Assembly: GCF_022229005.1 (NCBI RefSeq) | Contig: NZ_JAKKFD010000003.1 | Span: 186,001 to 250,000 of the forward strand | From: Micromonospora trifolii | Lineage (GTDB): Bacteria; Actinomycetota; Actinomycetes; Mycobacteriales; Micromonosporaceae | DNA length: 64,000 bases | Direction of reading: 5' to 3' | Part shown: piece after piece, positions 28,106-35,626 of the stretch | Layout of the letters: every line of letters begins with the position of its first letter | Position numbering within the stretch: the first letter of the stretch is position 1 | Notes under the pieces: model-generated | Databases searched by the model: none | What the model saw: only the letters and a program-made list of their open reading frames with translations | Told to the model about the DNA's origin: nothing | Made by a program: the position numbers and the translations under genes

Positions 28106-29152
28106 GTGACCACCCTCGCCACCCGGCCGACCCCGGCCCGCAACCGGTCCGGCACCCGTACCGGCCGCCGGGTGGCCGTCACCGTCGTGGCCGCGCTGGT
28201 GCTGCTGCTCACAGTGCTGGCCAGCTTCGCCCTCGGCAGCCGACAACTCGGCGTCGACCAGGTCTGGCACGCGCTCGTCGCGCCGGACGGCGGCGACGCC
28301 AGCACCATCGTCCGTGAGCTGCGGATGCCCCGGACCGCGCTCGGCCTCGCTGTCGGGCTCGCACTCGCCGTGGCCGGGGTGTTGTTCCAGGCGCTCACCC
28401 GCAATCCCCTCGCCGAGCCGCGCATCCTCGGCATCAGCGCGGGCGCGTCGTTCGGGGTGGTGCTCGCGATCTCCGTCTTCGGCGTCGGCACGCTCGCCGG
28501 GTACGTCTGGTTCGGCATCGCCGGAGCCCTGATCGCCGGGCTGCTGGTCTTCGCCATCGCCACCCGCGCCCGTGAGGGCGCCAGCCCGGTCACCCTCGCG
28601 CTGGTGGGCGCGGCGCTCGACGCCAGCCTGGCCTCCGGGGTGTACGCGCTGCTCAGCATCGACGCCCGCACCTTCGAGGAGTACCGCTTCTGGGTGGTCG
28701 GCGGGCTGGCCGGCCGGGACCTGTCGGTCGCCGCGCAGGTGCTGCCGTTCGTCCTCGTCGGGTTGGTGCTGGCCGCCCTGGTGGCCCGGGGCCTGGACGC
28801 GTTGGCCCTCGGCGACGACGTGGCCCGTGGCCTCGGCCACCGGATCGGCCTGGTCCGCCTCGGTGGTGGCCTCGCCGCCGTGCTGCTGACCGGCGCCGCG
28901 GTGGCCGCCGCCGGACCTGTCGCGTTCGTCGGGTTGGCCGTTCCGCACCTGGCGCGCGCCCTGGTCGGCGCGGACCACCGCTGGACCCTCGCCGTCTCCG
29001 CCCTGCTCGGGCCGGCGCTGCTGCTCGCCGCCGACATCGTCGGTCGGCTCGTCGCCCCGCCCGGCGAGATCCCGGCCGGGATCGTCACCGCGCTGATCGG
29101 CGCGCCACTGCTGGCCGTGCTGGTCCGCCGCGCCCGGGTGGTGACCGCGTGA
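28106..29152 (+). CDS. iron-siderophore ABC transporter permease (FecCD family)
   Basis: A 348-residue FecCD/BtuC permease. It has an N-terminal helix after a basic start, the family segment AGVLFQALTRNPLAEPRILGIS and the C-terminal GPVAFVGLAVPHLARALVGADHR, which contains the cytoplasmic loop contacting the ATPase. About ten membrane helices are expected. GTG 28106 is preceded by AGGAGA. It is the first gene of a four-gene operon under the iron box and overlaps the second permease by four bases (GTGA). Confidence 0.93.
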   Translation: MTTLATRPTPARNRSGTRTGRRVAVTVVAALVLLLTVLASFALGSRQLGVDQVWHALVAPDGGDASTIVRELRMPRTALGLAVGLALAVAGVLFQALTRNPLAEPRILGISAGASFGVVLAISVFGVGTLAGYVWFGIAGALIAGLLVFAIATRAREGASPVTLALVGAALDASLASGVYALLSIDARTFEEYRFWVVGGLAGRDLSVAAQVLPFVLVGLVLAALVARGLDALALGDDVARGLGHRIGLVRLGGGLAAVLLTGAAVAAAGPVAFVGLAVPHLARALVGADHRWTLAVSALLGPALLLAADIVGRLVAPPGEIPAGIVTALIGAPLLAVLVRRARVVTA

Positions 29153-30222
29153 CCACCACCCTGCACCCAGACTCGCCTCGTGCCGACGCGGCGCGGCTGC
29201 CCGGGCGGTCGCTGCTGCGGATCGGCCCGGTCAGCCTGGTGATCCGCCGCCGCGCGGTACTGGTGGCCGCCGTGCTGACCGTGCTGCTTCTCCTGGCCGT
29301 CGTGCTCAGCCTCTCGCTGGGTACCCCGTACGTCGCCCCGGCCGACGTGCTGCGCGCACTATCCGGCACCGGCACCCCGTACGACCTCGTGGTCTTTGAT
29401 CTTCGGCTGCCGCGGGTCGTGCTGGCGGCCGTGGCCGGCGCCGCCTTCGGCGTGGCCGGCACGCTGATTCAGAGCGTGGCCCGCAACCCACTCGCCAGCC
29501 CGGACGTCATCGGCATCACCCAGGGCGCCGGCCTCGCCGCGACTGTGGCTCTGACCAGCGGAATGGCCGCGGCGCTGGTGGCACCCACAGCGCTGGTGGG
29601 CGGGCTGCTCGCGGCGGTCCTGCTGTTCGCCCTCGGCGCCCGGCACGGGCTGGCCGCGCAGCGGTTCGTGCTCGCCGGGGTGGCGGTCGCGTTCGGCTTC
29701 CGGGCGCTCACCGAGGTGGTCATGCTCACCGCCGACCCGATCGACGGGCTGCGCGCGCAGATCTGGCTGATCGGCACCCTGGCCGGCAAGGGCTGGACCG
29801 AGGCCGCCTGGATCGCCGGCACACTGCTGGTGCTGCTGCCGGTGCTGGCCTGGGCCGGCTGGGCGCTGAACAGCACCGCCCTCGACGACGACACCGCCCG
29901 GGGCGTCGGGCTGCGCCCGGTGGCCCGCCGGATCGGCCTCGCCGGCACCGGCGTACTCGTCGCCGCGATGGTCACCGCCCAGGTCGGCGCCGTCGACTTC
30001 GTGGCGCTGGTCGCCCCGCAGGTGGCCCGACGACTGGTACGCGCCGAACGGCCGCCGCTGGTCTGCGCGGCGCTGCTCGGCGCCCTCCTGCTGGTGCTGG
30101 CCGATTTGGCCGGCCGGCGGCTGTTCGCACCCACCCAACTACCCGCCGGTGTGCTGACCGCAGCGATCGGCGGCCCGTACCTGATCTTCCTGCTGCTGCG
30201 CGGCCGGCGGCGGTCGTCGTGA
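29149..30222 (+). CDS. iron-siderophore ABC transporter permease (FecCD family), second subunit
   Basis: A 357-residue paralogue of the preceding permease and its likely heterodimer partner. Family segments are FGVAGTLIQSVARNPLASPDVIGITQGAG and VGAVDFVALVAPQVARRLVRAERPP. About 20 residues precede the first charged/hydrophobic boundary. The start overlaps the previous stop (GTGA). The ATPase gene begins 19 bases after its stop, behind its own AAGGAG. Confidence 0.93.
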   Translation: MTTTLHPDSPRADAARLPGRSLLRIGPVSLVIRRRAVLVAAVLTVLLLLAVVLSLSLGTPYVAPADVLRALSGTGTPYDLVVFDLRLPRVVLAAVAGAAFGVAGTLIQSVARNPLASPDVIGITQGAGLAATVALTSGMAAALVAPTALVGGLLAAVLLFALGARHGLAAQRFVLAGVAVAFGFRALTEVVMLTADPIDGLRAQIWLIGTLAGKGWTEAAWIAGTLLVLLPVLAWAGWALNSTALDDDTARGVGLRPVARRIGLAGTGVLVAAMVTAQVGAVDFVALVAPQVARRLVRAERPPLVCAALLGALLLVLADLAGRRLFAPTQLPAGVLTAAIGGPYLIFLLLRGRRRSS

Positions 30223-30241
30223 CGCCACAAGGAGTCGAGTG

Positions 30242-31198
30242 ATGCTCTCCACCCGCGACCTGGTCGCCGGCTACGACGAGCGGACCGTGCTCGACGGGCT
30301 CGACCTCGACCTGCCCACCGACGCGTTCACAGTGATCGTCGGACCCAACGCGTGCGGCAAGTCCACACTGCTGCGCACGATGGCCCGGCTGCTCACCCCC
30401 CGCCGAGGCACTGTGCTGCTGGACGGCACCGCCATCCGCGACCTGCCGACCCGGGAGGTCGCCCGCCGCCTCGGCGTCCTGCCGCAGAGCCCGCTGGTGC
30501 CCGAGGGCGTCACTGTGGCGGACCTGGTCGGGCGCGGCCGGCAGCCCTACCAGCGGTGGTGGCGGCAGTGGTCGTCGGAGGACGGCGCGGCGGTGGACCA
30601 GGCGATGGCCCTCGCCGACGTCACCGACCTGGCCGACCGGCCGGTGGACAGCCTCTCCGGCGGTCAACGGCAACGAGTGTGGATCGCCATGACACTCGCC
30701 CAGGACACCGACGCCCTGCTGCTGGACGAGCCGACCACGTTCCTCGACCTGGCCCACCAGGTGGAGGTGCTGGACCTCCTGCACCGGCTGCGCTCCGAGC
30801 GGGGCCGCACAGTGGTCGCCGTGCTGCACGACCTGAACCAGGCCGCCCGCTACGCCGACCACCTGGTCGCCATGCGCGCCGGCGCCGTGGTCGCCGCCGG
30901 ACCACCCCGGGAGATCCTCACCGCCGACCTGGTCCGCGACGTCTTCGGGCTGGCCTGCGTGGTAGTGCCCTGCCCGGTGACCGGCGCCCCACTGGTGGTG
31001 CCCTCCTACACCGGCGGCAACGCTCCGGCTCCCGGTGCCGCGTCGGGTGGCCGGGTCGCCTCGCCGGGTGGCCCGGTCGATGCTGCCGCTGGCGCGGAAG
31101 ACCCCGATTCGTCGACGGCGTCCGTACCGGACGCCCGACCCTCCACCGGCGACGCGGCCAACCCGCTCGCCGGCTCGCACCCCTCGAAAGGACTCTGA
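30242..31198 (+). CDS. iron-siderophore ABC transporter ATP-binding protein (FecE/FepC family)
   Basis: A 318-residue ABC ATPase: Walker A GPNACGKST (about 38-46), signature LSGGQRQR, Walker B ALLLDEPTTFLD, and the switch His in VLHDLNQAARYAD. It powers the two permeases. ATG 30242 is chosen over the adjacent GTG 30239 because of AAGGAG spacing. After residue about 255 it carries an unusual 60-residue Ala/Pro/Gly/Ser tail with no fold. The stop overlaps the next start by one base (TGATG). Confidence 0.93.
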   Translation: MLSTRDLVAGYDERTVLDGLDLDLPTDAFTVIVGPNACGKSTLLRTMARLLTPRRGTVLLDGTAIRDLPTREVARRLGVLPQSPLVPEGVTVADLVGRGRQPYQRWWRQWSSEDGAAVDQAMALADVTDLADRPVDSLSGGQRQRVWIAMTLAQDTDALLLDEPTTFLDLAHQVEVLDLLHRLRSERGRTVVAVLHDLNQAARYADHLVAMRAGAVVAAGPPREILTADLVRDVFGLACVVVPCPVTGAPLVVPSYTGGNAPAPGAASGGRVASPGGPVDAAAGAEDPDSSTASVPDARPSTGDAANPLAGSHPSKGL

Positions 31199-32145
31199 TG
31201 CGTCGTCTCGTCGCAGCTCTCGCCGCGGCCGTCGCCCTCGGTGCCGGCCTCACCGCCTGCGGTGAGAGCGACCCGGTCGCCGGCTCCACCACCGGGGAGA
31301 CCCGGGAGATCACCCACGCCATGGGCACCACAAAGGTCCCGGCCGAACCCAAGCGCGTCGTCGTGCTCGACACCGACAAGATCGACACGGCGCTGTCGCT
31401 GGGCATCACGCCCGTCGGCGCGGCCACCGCCGGTGAGGCGAAGAGCTGGCCCACGTACTTCGGCGCGGACAAGCTCGCCGGCATCAAGGAGGTCGGGGTG
31501 CTCACCGAGCCCGACCTGGAGGCGATCAACGCGCTGAAGCCGGACCTCATCCTCGGCAGCAAGTTCCGCCAGGAGAAGTTCTACGACGAGCTGGCCGCCA
31601 TCGCACCGACCGTGTTCACCGACAAGGTGGGCATCACCTGGAAGGACAACCTCCTCCTCGACGGCAAGGCGCTCGGCCGCGAGCAGCAGGCCAAGGATCT
31701 GCTCGCCACGTACGAGAAGCGGGCCAAGGACTTCGGCGCGACGCTCGGCGACGCCGCCGCGCGCAAGGTCTCCATCGTGCGGTTCCTGCCCGGCAACATC
31801 CGGGTGTACGGCCCGGACTCGTTCTCCGGCATCGTCATCGGCGACACCGGCCTGGGCCGCCCCGAGCGGCAGCTGCTCGCCAACAAGGAGGACAAGCGCT
31901 TCGACCTGGTCAGCCCCGAGCGGATCAACGAGGTCGACGGTGACGTCATCTTCGTGACCGCGTACGGCGACAAGGCCGCCGCCGAGCAGACCAAGGTCGC
32001 CGGCGGGACGCTGTGGAAGGGGCTCGGTGCGGTCAAGGCCGGCAAGGCGTACCCCGTCTCCGACGAGGTCTGGATGACCGGCATCGGCGTCGGCGCCGCC
32101 AACAAGATCCTCGACGACCTGACCAAGTACCTCCCCGCAGCCTGA
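31198..32145 (+). CDS. iron-siderophore substrate-binding lipoprotein (FecB/FepB type)
   Basis: A 315-residue class III periplasmic-binding-type protein. The lipoprotein signal ends at a lipobox L-T-A-C with Cys20. TroA-like fold segments follow: PKRVVVLDTDKIDTALSLGI, then PDLEAINALKPDLILGSKFR and GDVIFVTAYGD. It captures ferric siderophore at the cell surface and delivers it to the permease pair. GAAAGGA precedes the ATG. It ends the operon; the hairpin repeat at 32189 lies 43 bases downstream and may terminate transcription. Confidence 0.93.
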   Translation: MRRLVAALAAAVALGAGLTACGESDPVAGSTTGETREITHAMGTTKVPAEPKRVVVLDTDKIDTALSLGITPVGAATAGEAKSWPTYFGADKLAGIKEVGVLTEPDLEAINALKPDLILGSKFRQEKFYDELAAIAPTVFTDKVGITWKDNLLLDGKALGREQQAKDLLATYEKRAKDFGATLGDAAARKVSIVRFLPGNIRVYGPDSFSGIVIGDTGLGRPERQLLANKEDKRFDLVSPERINEVDGDVIFVTAYGDKAAAEQTKVAGGTLWKGLGAVKAGKAYPVSDEVWMTGIGVGAANKILDDLTKYLPAA

Positions 32146-32188
32146 CACCCCACCGCCGCCATGCGTCAGCGCACCCCGTGCGCGGCTC

Positions 32189-32264
32189 ATGATCGTGCTC
32201 GATCCAGGAAGTAGTGGCCTCCCTGGACGGGGAGGCCACTACTTCCATGTTCGAGCACGATCAT
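32189..32264. repeat. inverted repeat, type C hairpin (copy 1)
   Basis: Two 35-base arms (32189-32223 and 32230-32264) pair at 32 positions around a six-base loop TGGACG. The arm core is GAAGTAGTGGCCTCCC, and the outer part is ATGATCGTGCTCGA. It lies between convergent genes and probably acts as a bidirectional terminator. Copies are at 33261 and 43238. Confidence 0.92.
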
Positions 32265-32266
32265 CG

Positions 32267-33169
32267 TCACCGGGGGGAGCGCGAGCGTGCCCGCAGGGCG
32301 GCTCGGACCTCGGCGAGGAACCCGTCGAAGTCGTCCCGGAGGCGCTTGGCGGTCAGGTGCAGCACGATCCAGTCGCCGCCGAGCAGTCGGTTGAGGCGTT
32401 GGCGGTCCCGATGGAACTGCTCGGGGTCGTCGTGCCAGAGTCCGTCGTACTCCACTGCGACCTTGAACTGCGGCCAGGCCAGGTCCAGGCGGGCCACGAA
32501 TCGGCCCTGATCGGCCACGACCCACTGCGTCTCCGGCCTCGGCAGGCCGGCGAGCACGAGCCGCACCCGGGCGCGGGACTCCTGAGGAGACTCCGCACCC
32601 GCGTCGGCCAGGTCGACAGCGCGTAGCAGCGACCGCCAGCCGCGTCGACCGGCCCGGCTCAGCGCGTACTCGCGCAAGGCGGGCGCGGTGGTCAGTCGAC
32701 TGGCCAGCATGGCGTCGATGACGACCACCGCCTCGATCACGTCGAGCCAACGGGCCAGGTCCCAGCAGGTACGTGCCGGGCTGGTCACAGTGATCCCGGC
32801 CCTTTCCACGGTGTCGCCGGAGTCGATCTCTGCGTGGTGGACCCGGATGCCGGTGGTCGGGCCGGTACGGGTGGCGGCGGGAACGAGGACGTCGACCGGC
32901 TCACTCGCGATCGGCCTCGCGCAGCCGAACAGGCCGGCGGCAGCGCGCCCCGCGATCGCCGCACCGGGCGGAACCAGCCAGCGTCCAACGGCGGCGCATC
33001 TGATGGGGTGGGTGACTGTGACCTCGGCATCGGCGTAGACGTCGCGGAAGAGCGGTCGCCACGCCGAGCTGCGTAGGTCATTGCGGGTCAGTAGGCCTCG
33101 CGAGACGGCGGTCGAGCCACGGAAGACGCGACCCCGCAACTGCGGCGGCCGACGAGGAACTTTCGGCAT
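32267..33169 (-). CDS. DUF559 domain protein (possible AbiEi-like N-terminus)
   Basis: A 300-residue protein. The first 70 residues (STAVSRGLLTRNDLRSSAWR) resemble the winged-helix start of AbiEi-like antitoxins. The C-terminal 100 residues are a DUF559/VSR-like nuclease fold: ARLDLAWPQFKVAVEYDGLW, then HxxxExxxxDRQRLNRLLGGDW and a final strand WIVLHLTA. The D, E and H/Q residues of the nuclease core are present, but activity is unproven. Such proteins are numerous in actinomycetes. The start at 33169 has no clear ribosome-binding site. The stop codon is two bases from the type C hairpin. Confidence 0.75.
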   Translation of the reverse strand: MPKVPRRPPQLRGRVFRGSTAVSRGLLTRNDLRSSAWRPLFRDVYADAEVTVTHPIRCAAVGRWLVPPGAAIAGRAAAGLFGCARPIASEPVDVLVPAATRTGPTTGIRVHHAEIDSGDTVERAGITVTSPARTCWDLARWLDVIEAVVVIDAMLASRLTTAPALREYALSRAGRRGWRSLLRAVDLADAGAESPQESRARVRLVLAGLPRPETQWVVADQGRFVARLDLAWPQFKVAVEYDGLWHDDPEQFHRDRQRLNRLLGGDWIVLHLTAKRLRDDFDGFLAEVRAALRARSRSPR

Positions 33170-33260
33170 GGGCCCCAGGCTGGCCGAACCCCTCCGCGTC
33201 ACGCTGCCCCTGTGGATAACCGCCGTCGCCACACCGTCGCCGATGCGCGCCGTTATCCCC

Positions 33261-33336
33261 AAGATCGCGCTCGAACATGGATGTAGTGGCCTCCCAACAG
33301 GCGGAGGCCACTACATCCTGGATCGAGCGCGATCTT
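33261..33336. repeat. inverted repeat, type C hairpin (copy 2)
   Basis: Arms 33261-33295 and 33302-33336 have the same 35-6-35 geometry as copy 1 and the same core (GTAGTGGCCTCC), with compensated changes such as GATCGCGCTCGA in both arms. It is downstream of the 214-aa gene and upstream of the DUF559 gene, both minus strand. Confidence 0.92.
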
Positions 33337-33351
33337 GCCAGGCAGGCGCGT

Positions 33352-33386
33352 GGAGCGGGTGGGGCGGGTGGAGCGGGTGGAGCGCG
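33352..33386. repeat. short tandem G-rich repeat
   Basis: About four imperfect copies of GGAGCGGGT directly after the hairpin at 33261 and before the stop of the 214-aa gene. Confidence 0.7.
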
Positions 33387-33411
33387 GAGGCCGTGGAGAG
33401 TGGGGGCGGGG

Positions 33412-34056
33412 TTAGGCGGCGGTGGACCAGATGGCGCGGAAGGCGGCGGCTTCGCCGGAGAGCCATCGTTCGATCTGGTCGGGCTTGGCGTCGGTGGGCA
33501 TGCGGTGGGCCAGGCCGCGGCGGACGTCGACAAGGACCGGCTCAGCGTGCGGGAGCACCGCGTCCATGTGTCGGGCCATCAGGTGCAGGGTGGCGAGCAC
33601 CGATTCCTCACTCGGTGGGGCCTCGTCGAAGTGCAGGCGGACCGCTTCGGCGCGGCCGTCGGCGTGGCGTACCCCGAAGTGGGGGTTGATCTTGACGGGC
33701 AGGTCGCCCAGCATGGCCAGGGCATCGCGGGTCTGGGCGAGATCGACGGCGGCCGGCTCGCCGAGGGAGTGCAGCCAGGTCGTGGCGCCGGGGACGAGCG
33801 CCTGGTAGAGCGGGCGCCATCGTGGCTTGACGATGTCGGCCACCCCGGCCAGGTGGGTGCCGCCGGTGTGGAAGGCGATGTCGGCCTTGAGTGCCTTGAC
33901 GAACTGGCCGTGCGGGTTGAAGCCGGACCGGCTGGCGCGCTGCTTGCGCAGCCCGCCGACGAAGGTCGCCTTGGTGGGGCCGGTGCGGTCGACGTAGCGG
34001 GTGAAACCGAGCAGTGTCGCGTAGGGGGTGAGGGGCGTGGAGGCGGGCGCGGTCAC
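33412..34056 (-). CDS. uncharacterised protein (214 aa)
   Basis: I do not recognise the family. Visible segments are TLLGFTRYVDRTGPTKATFV, GFNPHGQFVKALKADIAFHT, VKPRWRPLYQAL, LPVKINPHFGVRH and RMPTDAKPDQIERWL. There are no cysteines, no signal peptide and no membrane helix, and several conserved-looking Trp/His residues. The GTG at 34056 is supported by GGAGG six bases upstream. An A+T-rich dyad lies 26 bases before the start, so it is probably tightly regulated. Composition is otherwise normal. Confidence 0.65.
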   Translation of the reverse strand: MTAPASTPLTPYATLLGFTRYVDRTGPTKATFVGGLRKQRASRSGFNPHGQFVKALKADIAFHTGGTHLAGVADIVKPRWRPLYQALVPGATTWLHSLGEPAAVDLAQTRDALAMLGDLPVKINPHFGVRHADGRAEAVRLHFDEAPPSEESVLATLHLMARHMDAVLPHAEPVLVDVRRGLAHRMPTDAKPDQIERWLSGEAAAFRAIWSTAA

Positions 34057-34081
34057 GGGCGTCCTCCCAGGTCAGGATCTT

Positions 34082-34103
34082 GATTAGTACATACATTCTA
34101 ATC
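34082..34103. promoter_or_regulatory. A+T-rich dyad operator upstream of the 214-aa gene
   Basis: GATTAG-N10-CTAATC, a perfect six-base dyad in a locally very A+T-rich patch. On the minus strand it contains TAGAAT, a plausible -10 box. This looks like a TetR/MarR/GntR-size operator over a promoter. Confidence 0.5.
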
Positions 34104-34345
34104 GACAGGTCTGACATTGCCCAGCGCGGTTGAGGGGTCGACCACCTCTTGGTCGCCGGGACGATTTGCCCGGTTGGCCGAGTGTCGCGGGCCGCCGTCG
34201 ATAGGTCGTCGCCGATAGCATCTGCCCGGGCTCACCGGCCGTTCCTGCCTCGGAGTGACTCGGCGTAGGGGCACCCGTCTTCGCCGTCAGGGCGTCGCGC
34301 CGGCCGGGTCGATCCAGTCCGGCTCACCTCAGTGCAGGAGCGCCC

Positions 34346-35449
34346 ATGATCAATATCCGATCGTGGCCACGGCGAGTGCTTGCCGCCCTCGGAGCGGTTG
34401 TGGTCAGCCTCGCCGGGACGCTGGTCTTCATGACCCCGGCGAACGCGGATTATCCGGGTTTCAGCATCAATCACGAGGTGCGGTGCACGGCCGACGGCAC
34501 CTACCAGATCCGCTGGACCGTCCTTGCCGAGACGCCTACCACCGACGCGACGCGATACCGGTTCGTCAAGGTGGAGGTGATTCCGGCCGACACCAGCATC
34601 GACCCCATCGCTGCCAGCCCCGAGGGCGTCTTTCCGCACTCCCTCGGCGAGCCGGTGATCGGCAGTCAGAGCCTGCCCGGCACCACCACCTACGCCGACC
34701 TGATCGTGTGGGTGCAGTGGGACGACGGCTACGTCGAGACGTCCGGCTTCTCCGGCGGCGTTCCGCTCGACGGCAGGTGCGGGCAGCCGCCCACCGATCC
34801 GACGGCCACCTTCCAGTCCCGGTGCGACGGCAGCGCGCTGGTCGACCTGGCGAACCCGCCCGCTGGGCGGGCGGTCGACCTGGTGGTCAAGACCTTGCCC
34901 GGGAGCTTCTCACGAACCGTCTCCGTGGCCCCGGGGCAGACGGTGAAGGGCATCGTGGTTCCCCGAGGGTTCGACGTCCTGTCGGTGACCGTCGCGGGCG
35001 AGCGGGAGTCGTTCGCAACGTACTCCTGGGCCTTCGATCCCAGTCACTGCGTCGTCCCGGACATCCGCGCCCGCTCCACCTGCGACGAGTTGGTCATCGT
35101 GGTGTCGGTTCCGGATGTCGGCCTGTACCTGTTCGTCACCTTCGATCCCAACCGCGGCCCGGAGCAGCGACGAACCATCGTCAGCGGCACCACAGTCGAC
35201 GTCTCCTTCCCGGCCGTCGCGGGGCTGGCTGTCACGCTGCGCTCGGACGAGTTCGACCCGCAGGTCACGCGCCTGAATGGTCCGTACCGGTGGGAGCGGC
35301 CGGCGGGTTGCGCCGACGGCGGGGGAGGCGGCCTGCCGGTGACCGGTCAGTCGACCGGCGGCGTGGTCGCTGGCGCGGGCCTGCTGCTGGGCGTGGGTGC
35401 GACGTTGTTCGTCCTGGCCCGTCGTCGCCGGATCTGGTTCACCGTCTGA
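34346..35449 (+). CDS. LPXTG-anchored secreted surface protein
   Basis: A 367-residue secreted protein. A signal peptide (MINIRSWPRRVLAALGAVVV..., cleavage near ANA-D at about 34-35) is followed by three beta-rich segments with paired cysteines and a Gly-rich linker. The C-terminal sorting signal is LPVTG at 330-334, then a hydrophobic helix and the tail ARRRRIWFTV. A sortase would cleave between Thr and Gly and attach it to peptidoglycan; a class F sortase gene is 5.3 kb downstream, although classical LPXTG substrates usually use class A/B/E enzymes encoded elsewhere. AGGAG precedes the ATG. No known ligand domain is recognised. Confidence 0.82.
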   Translation: MINIRSWPRRVLAALGAVVVSLAGTLVFMTPANADYPGFSINHEVRCTADGTYQIRWTVLAETPTTDATRYRFVKVEVIPADTSIDPIAASPEGVFPHSLGEPVIGSQSLPGTTTYADLIVWVQWDDGYVETSGFSGGVPLDGRCGQPPTDPTATFQSRCDGSALVDLANPPAGRAVDLVVKTLPGSFSRTVSVAPGQTVKGIVVPRGFDVLSVTVAGERESFATYSWAFDPSHCVVPDIRARSTCDELVIVVSVPDVGLYLFVTFDPNRGPEQRRTIVSGTTVDVSFPAVAGLAVTLRSDEFDPQVTRLNGPYRWERPAGCADGGGGGLPVTGQSTGGVVAGAGLLLGVGATLFVLARRRRIWFTV

Positions 35450-35626
35450 CACCCCCGGCCTGCCGGTTGGGCGAGCTGGCTGATCAGAGGAACAGCCGCC
35501 CGGGGGGCGGGACGCTCCCTGACTCGCGTTCGCAATGCCGGGAACTTTGTCCTACTTGCGGCGTTATTGTGCGTTGTGGTCATCGGTGCGGCGTCCAGGG
35601 TCGTCATTCCTGGCAGGGGTACGGCG

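Noticed and set aside
32267..34056. Toxin-antitoxin or defence island made of the DUF559 gene, the 214-aa gene and flanking repeats
   Set aside because: The genes are separated by hairpins, not coupled, and no toxin or defence domain is recognisable in the 214-aa protein.
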